NCBI RefSeq assembly: GCF_963575615.1
Contig: NZ_CAUYTL010000001.1
Coordinates: forward strand, 201,366-265,365
DNA from: Listeria_A hofi
Lineage (GTDB): Bacteria; Bacillota; Bacilli; Lactobacillales; Listeriaceae
Reading direction: 5' to 3'
Length of the DNA stretch: 64,000 nucleotides
The translations under genes and the position numbers were made by a program. Below, piece by piece: positions 59,503 to 64,000 of this stretch (position 1 is the stretch's first letter; each line of letters opens with the position of its first letter). The notes under the pieces were generated by a model that was given only the letters and a program-made list of their open reading frames with translations, did no database searches and was not told where the DNA came from.

Positions 59503-60162
59503 TTATTCAAAATATTTTTGCTTAGCCTCTTTCGTCAGTTTCTCTGTTGAGACTAATTTCCCTGTCGCAATAAAACGCTGATCTGTCTCTGTCGCAACAT
59601 CACAAGTCACAAGCGTAATCTGTGGTTCTGTTGTGTCATCAATTACGCCCACTTCTGTATCTTTGACAATTTTAGTATTCGTTACTTCATACGTGTACAA
59701 ATTCGTCAAATCCGTCAGATAAATCTTGGCGCCTTCTTTCACATTCATCACTGGGCCAAACAGCATAGAACCATTGCGCATATGGTGCCCAGCAAGTGGA
59801 TAGTTTCCTTTACCCATTACTTGATCCTCTCGCATCGTTGTAGCACCAGCAAGCAAGTTCGCCGTATTTGTTCCTTTTAAAACCATCAAGTTAAGGTCAA
59901 CGCTTGGAATAGCAATCGAACCAACAACTGCATTCTTGTCATAATCCGTCGCTCCTTTTACAACCGATGTCATGGAAGGTAGTTCGACGCTAGCAAAGTC
60001 AAAATTCGCGTCTCTGTTATTATTTTTTTCAATCGTTTCTGCACTGTAATTCGTCACCGAGTCCCGTTCACTTAAATACTTCACTATTCCACTTTTAATG
60101 AATGGCGACAGTACAAGAAGTAACCCGATAATTAAAATGATAATGGCAATCGTTTTCTTCAA
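59503..60162 (-). CDS. srtA: Sortase A
   Basis: 219 residues: N-terminal membrane anchor (about 4-24), then the class A beta-barrel. Active-site residues: His in LAGHHMRNGSMLFG (about 125), Cys in ITLVTCDVATETDQR (about 187) and Arg in QRFIATG (about 195). It cleaves LPxTG and links proteins to the peptidoglycan; a likely substrate in this window is the LPVTG protein at 16372. The start is TTG at 60160-60162 with GGAGGAATATATA upstream. A TTGCAT-18-TATAAT promoter precedes it. Confidence 0.95.
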   Translation of the reverse strand: MKKTIAIIILIIGLLLVLSPFIKSGIVKYLSERDSVTNYSAETIEKNNNRDANFDFASVELPSMTSVVKGATDYDKNAVVGSIAIPSVDLNLMVLKGTNTANLLAGATTMREDQVMGKGNYPLAGHHMRNGSMLFGPVMNVKEGAKIYLTDLTNLYTYEVTNTKIVKDTEVGVIDDTTEPQITLVTCDVATETDQRFIATGKLVSTEKLTKEAKQKYFE

Positions 60163-60188
60163 TATATATTCCTCCTTGCTGTTTCTAT

Positions 60189-60218
60189 ATTATATAGTAG
60201 GTTTGAGCTCAAATGCAA
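60189..60218 (-). promoter_or_regulatory. srtA promoter
   Basis: TTGCAT (60213-60218), 18-nt spacer, TATAAT (60189-60194) on the minus strand, about 25 nt before the start. Confidence 0.7.
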
Positions 60219-60602
60219 CCACAACAAATTAAAACGAGCTATTAATTCTCATAAAAACGGAACCTCAAACACGCTTTCATTCCATCTAAGCTTTTCACGT
60301 ATGCCATCATTTATGTTTCTTTTCACGCTTTAACCTTTCCTATTTTACCCAATTCAGCAACCTAACAAACCTTCCTTTATACGTATCGTAACCCTTTTCA
60401 TTTTCCCGCCACTAAGCCATTATTGGACAACATCATCCTCTAGACCTATGTTTTTTAGTTTTATTTTTGTTAAAGTTATGTTACAATTAAATTAACGTGG
60501 GTTTGGAATTAGCGTAACGCTTTTTACATATAGAGCCCAGTTTTTTTTATTCTATTACAAATGAAAGTACTTACTCACATAGAGTATTAGGAGAGGTGAA
60601 CT
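60219..60602. other. Intergenic region upstream of ltaS (384 bp)
   Basis: AT-rich. A TACAAT -10-like box occurs at about 60481 on the plus strand without a good -35, and a GCGTAACGC palindrome at about 60510. No coding frame, riboswitch or repeat is seen. The ltaS leader would be at least 100 nt. Confidence 0.35.
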
Positions 60603-62576
60603 ATGAACGAATGGAAAGAAAAAGTCCTTAGCTTCTTAAGTAAGAACTACGGATTTTTTATTCTAGCCGTCATTCTATTCTGGCTAAAAACGTATATTGC
60701 TTATCAAACGGAATTTAATCTTGGTATTGAGAATGCCATGCAACAATTTTTACTACTAATTAATCCGCTAAGTTCGGCTGTGTTCTTTATGGGACTCGCT
60801 TTATTTGCGAAAGGTAGACGCTCGTTTGTCTGGATTATCATCATCGATTTACTGTTAACAATCGTCTTGTTTGCGAACATGGTTTATTACCGGTTCTTCA
60901 GTGACTTCATTACTCTGCCAAACATTAAAGAGGCGTCAAGCCTTGGCGAACAAAGTGGCAGTATCGGCGCTTTAATGAACTGGACTGATGCGCTTTACTT
61001 CTTGGATATCATTTTCTTGATCGGCTTATTGGTATTTCGAGTTGTCAAACCAAACAAAGAAGCGCGGATTCGTGCTCGTAAAACAGTTGGTGTCTTGACA
61101 TTAGGTGTCGCGATGTTCTTCGCTAACTTAGGTCTTGCTGAAATCGACCGCCCTGAATTGTTAACCCGTACTTTTGATCGGACGTATATCGTAAAATATC
61201 TTGGTATGACGAACTTCCAACTTTATGATGCTGTGAAGAGCACGCAAAACTCAACACAACGGGCCCTTGCTGATAGTAGCGATGTCAATGAAGTGTTGAA
61301 CTATACGAAATCGAATTATGCCACGCCAAACCCAGCTTATTTTGGTAAAGCAAAAGGTAAAAACGTCATTTACATTCACTTGGAGAGTTTCCAACAATTC
61401 TTGATTGGCTACAAGCTTCATGGTGAAGAAGTTACGCCATTTATTAATTCGTTCTTTAAAGACAAAAACACATTAAGCTTCACAAATTTCTTCCACCAAA
61501 CAGGTCAAGGAAAAACTTCCGATGCCGAAATGATGCTTGAGAATTCATTATTTGGACTTCCACAAGGTTCTGCCTTCTCAACAAAAGGTAAGAATACGTA
61601 TCAATCTGCACCAGCCATTTTAGGCCAACAAGGTTACGATTCTGCGGTTTTCCACGGGAATTATAAGAGTTTCTGGAATCGCGATGAAATTTACAAACAG
61701 TTTGGTTATAATCATTTCTTCGATGCTAGTTACTACGATATGAACGAAAAGGATGTTTCGAACTACGGTTTGAAAGATAAGCCGTTCTTCAAGGAATCTG
61801 AGAAATATATTGAGTCGTTACAACAACCGTTTTACGCGAAGTTTATTACGTTAACGAATCATTTCCCATATCCGATTTCAGAAGAAGAAGCAACGATTAA
61901 ACCTGCTGAAACTGGTGATGCCTCTGTAGATAGTTACTTCCAAACTGCACGTTATTTAGATGAATCAGTGCGCAGTTTCGTACAGTATTTGAAAGATAGT
62001 GGTTTGTATGAGAATTCGGTTATCGTGATGTACGGTGATCACTATGGTATTTCAGACAATCATGCACAAGCCATGAGTAAAGTGCTTGGTAAAGATTATG
62101 ACGCTTACCAAAACGCTCAAGCGCAGCGTGTTCCATTTATGGTTCGTGTTCCTGGAGTAGAAGGTGGCATTAAAGATACGTATGGCGGTGAAATCGATAT
62201 TTTACCAACCCTACTTCACTTGCTTGGCACAGATACGAAAAACTACGTACAATTAGGTAACGATTTGCTTTCTAAAGATGCGAAGCAAGTAGTTCCATTC
62301 CGAAATGGCGATTTCATCACCCCTGCTTACTCGATGATTGGTGGTAAGTTCTATAATCAGAAAACAGGCGAAGAAATCACAACTGAAACGGATGCTATGA
62401 AAACAACGAAAGACAATGTTGCAAAAGAGCTCGAACTTTCCGATGAAGTGTTACAAGGCGACTTACTTCGTTTCTACACACCGGAAGGCTTCGAGAAAAC
62501 AGACCCTTCGAAGTACAATTACAACAATAAGAACAAAACGACAAGTACTGACGAATCATCGACGGATACGAAATAA
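60603..62576 (+). CDS. ltaS: Lipoteichoic acid synthase
   Basis: 657 residues: five membrane helices (about 15-190) followed by an extracellular sulfatase-fold domain (about 250-600). The catalytic Thr is in HQTGQGKTSDAEMM (about 305), metal-site parts are VIYIHLESFQQF (Glu) and VIMYGDHYGISDNH (Asp/His). RALADSS between the membrane and enzyme parts resembles a signal-peptidase site, as LtaS is usually cleaved there. It polymerises glycerol phosphate from phosphatidylglycerol onto the LTA glycolipid. AGGAGAGG precedes the ATG; a terminator follows. Confidence 0.95.
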   Translation: MNEWKEKVLSFLSKNYGFFILAVILFWLKTYIAYQTEFNLGIENAMQQFLLLINPLSSAVFFMGLALFAKGRRSFVWIIIIDLLLTIVLFANMVYYRFFSDFITLPNIKEASSLGEQSGSIGALMNWTDALYFLDIIFLIGLLVFRVVKPNKEARIRARKTVGVLTLGVAMFFANLGLAEIDRPELLTRTFDRTYIVKYLGMTNFQLYDAVKSTQNSTQRALADSSDVNEVLNYTKSNYATPNPAYFGKAKGKNVIYIHLESFQQFLIGYKLHGEEVTPFINSFFKDKNTLSFTNFFHQTGQGKTSDAEMMLENSLFGLPQGSAFSTKGKNTYQSAPAILGQQGYDSAVFHGNYKSFWNRDEIYKQFGYNHFFDASYYDMNEKDVSNYGLKDKPFFKESEKYIESLQQPFYAKFITLTNHFPYPISEEEATIKPAETGDASVDSYFQTARYLDESVRSFVQYLKDSGLYENSVIVMYGDHYGISDNHAQAMSKVLGKDYDAYQNAQAQRVPFMVRVPGVEGGIKDTYGGEIDILPTLLHLLGTDTKNYVQLGNDLLSKDAKQVVPFRNGDFITPAYSMIGGKFYNQKTGEEITTETDAMKTTKDNVAKELELSDEVLQGDLLRFYTPEGFEKTDPSKYNYNNKNKTTSTDESSTDTK

Positions 62577-62579
62577 TGA

Positions 62580-62614
62580 CTAAACCACCCGTTCTAAAAT
62601 GGGTGGTTTTTTTA
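62580..62614 (+). terminator. Terminator after ltaS
   Basis: AACCACCC-GTTCTAAAAT-GGGTGGTT, then seven T. Confidence 0.93.
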
Positions 62615-62680
62615 AATATCTCTTCCCTTTCCCGCTTTAAAATGCTATTCTATAAAAAGATAAAGGGAGGTTTACTACAT

Positions 62681-63919
62681 ATGAAAATACTTAAAAATTA
62701 TGCATTCAGTCTTTTCTTAATCGCCGGAATTATCGTCGGTGGTGCGGCTGGACTCATTTTTGGTGATAAAACTTCGGTGGTGCGGCCGATTGGGGAATTA
62801 TTTCTTAATTTGATGTTTGTCGTTATTGTGCCACTTGTATTTCTGAGTGTTTCGAGTGCTATTGCGAATATGAAAGGCATGAAACGTCTAGGTAAAATTA
62901 TGGGCACAATTTTTGCGGTATTCTTCACAACTGCCTTGATTGCTGCTGTTATTGCTTTTATTGGAACAAAAATCTATAATCCATTGCAGGGTGTTGATAT
63001 GTCACAAATTACCAAAAAATTACCAACTGCTCCAGAAGCTGCAAGCTCGACAATCGGAGAAACAATCGTCAAAACGTTCACAGTGCCCGATTTTCTGGAT
63101 TTATTTTCGAAATCTAACTTATTACCCCTGATTGTCTTTTCAATTCTTCTAGGGCTCGCTACGTCAATGGCAGGTGAAAAAGGAAAGCCAGTCGCTGATT
63201 TCTTAAATGCTGGCACGGAAGTTATTTTAAAAATGGTGAAAGTGATTATGTACGCGGCACCGATTGGGCTTGGTTGCTACTTTGCTGATACAGTTGGAAA
63301 GCTTGGTCCGCAAATTATTAACGGTTATTTGAATTCTTTCTTACTTTATTTAGTGCTGGCAGTTATTTACTATTTTGGTGCTTTCACTTTATATGCCTTT
63401 ATTTCTGGTGGTCTTCTAGGCGTGAAAGTTTATTGGAAAAACGTCATTACGCCTTCTATTACAGCAATTGCTACCTCTTCAAGTGCTGCTTGTATCCCCG
63501 TGAACTTGCAAGCAACGAAAAAAATGGGGGTGCCCGATGATATAGCAGAAACCGTTATTCCTCTCGGTGCGAATACCCATAAGGATGGCTCTGTGATGGG
63601 AGGAATCATTAAAATTATTTTCCTATTCACCTTGTTTGGTAAAGATATGACCTCACCGATGAATATCCTTGCAATTATTGGTGTTGCATTCCTCGTTGGC
63701 GCTGTAATGGGAGCAATCCCAAGCGGTGGTATGACTGGGGAGTTAATGATTTGCGCAGTATTTGGTTTCAATCCTGAGCTCGTTGGAACAATTATGATTA
63801 TTAGTACAATCATTGATATACCTGCAACATTGCTAAATTCAACAGGGAATACGGTATGTGCCATGTTAGTTAGTCGATTTGTCGAAGGTAAGAATTGGCT
63901 GTCAAAACAATTTGCTTAG
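62681..63919 (+). CDS. DAACS-family dicarboxylate/amino acid:cation symporter
   Basis: 412 residues from the ATG at 62681 with AAGGGAGG upstream; the frame opens inside ltaS's end but without a site. Eight membrane helices and two re-entrant loops. The serine-rich loop TAIATSSSAACIPVNLQATKK (core SSSAACIP) and the IPLGANTHKDGSVMGG helix are the substrate-site motifs. The usual GATINMDG is GANTHKDG here, placing it in a divergent subgroup rather than classical GltP. It probably imports acidic or polar amino acids with Na+ or H+. Confidence 0.88.
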   Translation: MKILKNYAFSLFLIAGIIVGGAAGLIFGDKTSVVRPIGELFLNLMFVVIVPLVFLSVSSAIANMKGMKRLGKIMGTIFAVFFTTALIAAVIAFIGTKIYNPLQGVDMSQITKKLPTAPEAASSTIGETIVKTFTVPDFLDLFSKSNLLPLIVFSILLGLATSMAGEKGKPVADFLNAGTEVILKMVKVIMYAAPIGLGCYFADTVGKLGPQIINGYLNSFLLYLVLAVIYYFGAFTLYAFISGGLLGVKVYWKNVITPSITAIATSSSAACIPVNLQATKKMGVPDDIAETVIPLGANTHKDGSVMGGIIKIIFLFTLFGKDMTSPMNILAIIGVAFLVGAVMGAIPSGGMTGELMICAVFGFNPELVGTIMIISTIIDIPATLLNSTGNTVCAMLVSRFVEGKNWLSKQFA

Positions 63920-63935
63920 AGTGAGGGAGTGTAAA

Positions 63936-63991
63936 ATAAACTGTGTAAATAATGAATCTTAGTTCATTGTTTATACAGTTTTTCTTTTTTG
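63936..63991 (+). terminator. Terminator after the DAACS symporter
   Basis: AACTGTGTAAATAATGAA and TTCATTGTTTATACAGTT form an 18-position stem with a 6-nt loop, followed by TTTCTTTTTT. Confidence 0.93.
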
Positions 63992-64000
63992 ATACAATGA

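Noticed and set aside
62576..62680. N-terminal extension of the DAACS symporter
   Set aside because: The upstream codons run through the ltaS terminator and have no start site; the ATG at 62681 has a near-perfect ribosome site and gives the family's N-terminus.

Overview
The window looks like chromosome of a low-GC Gram-positive of the family Listeriaceae, most likely a Listeria species other than L. monocytogenes. The grounds are gene content and order plus protein character: the ylb/coaD/ctaBA block, a KvLm-like channel, a Dps-type ferritin next to a HesB-like gene, the lplA-MBL-srtA-ltaS block and nagABR. The species cannot be fixed by reading. A complete glycogen operon and separate WxL and methionine-uptake loci argue against L. 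monocytogenes as I remember it. I see no prophage, transposase, CRISPR array or rRNA. The one tRNA is tRNA-Gly(TCC).

Layout. 0-11.7 kb is housekeeping: a cut-off gene at the left edge; DUF3397-panE; a 106-bp tandem repeat; ylbN(DUF177)-rpmF behind a near-consensus promoter; tmcAL; the minus-strand run ylbC-ylbF-ylbG-rsmD-coaD-ylbL with overlapping junctions; divergent ctaB/ctaA for haem A; a structured intergenic repeat; and a voltage-sensor K+ channel. 11.7-19.8 kb is accessory: VOC and MOSC proteins, a copper pair (ycnJ-ycnI), and a WxL surface-complex operon (Mga-like regulator, DUF916 protein, two small unrecognised proteins, an LPxTG protein, a WxL protein). 19.9-28.4 kb holds nagR/nagB/nagA with a dre operator, then envelope genes: LiaH/PspA-like coiled coil, small LiaI-like membrane protein, DUF4064 protein, two tandem DUF915 hydrolases and an AI-2E-type permease.

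28.5-37.9 kb holds a GntR regulator with a CynX-type exporter, a lone oligopeptide-binding lipoprotein, and a SAM-riboswitch operon metN-metI-metQ followed 24 nt later by an M20 amidohydrolase. After that come DUF3006 and a secreted metallo-beta-lactamase/helix-hairpin-helix lipoprotein. 38-43.8 kb holds a HesB-like gene, dps with a PerR-like box, an Rrf2 regulator whose inverted-repeat operator brackets its own -10 box, SMI1/KNR4 and LMW-phosphatase genes, a nitroreductase, trmL, queG and tRNA-Gly. 44-47.4 kb is a DedA-like protein, an AraC regulator, and an MFS exporter plus isochorismatase-fold gene behind CATGGTTT direct repeats. 47.4-57.4 kb is the glycogen operon glgB-glgC-glgD-glgA-glgP-GH13 amylase. 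57.6-64 kb is lplA, an MBL hydrolase, sortase A, LTA synthase and a DAACS symporter.

No wholly new system is evident. The observations I would follow first are the two structured intergenic elements (10.8 and 34.5 kb) sharing a TGTACGAC(C)TGTACATGA hairpin, the two small cytosolic proteins inside the WxL operon, the SAM-controlled amidohydrolase, and the Rrf2 and AraC operator architectures. Coordinates are read by eye; start choices rest on Shine-Dalgarno spacing and family length.
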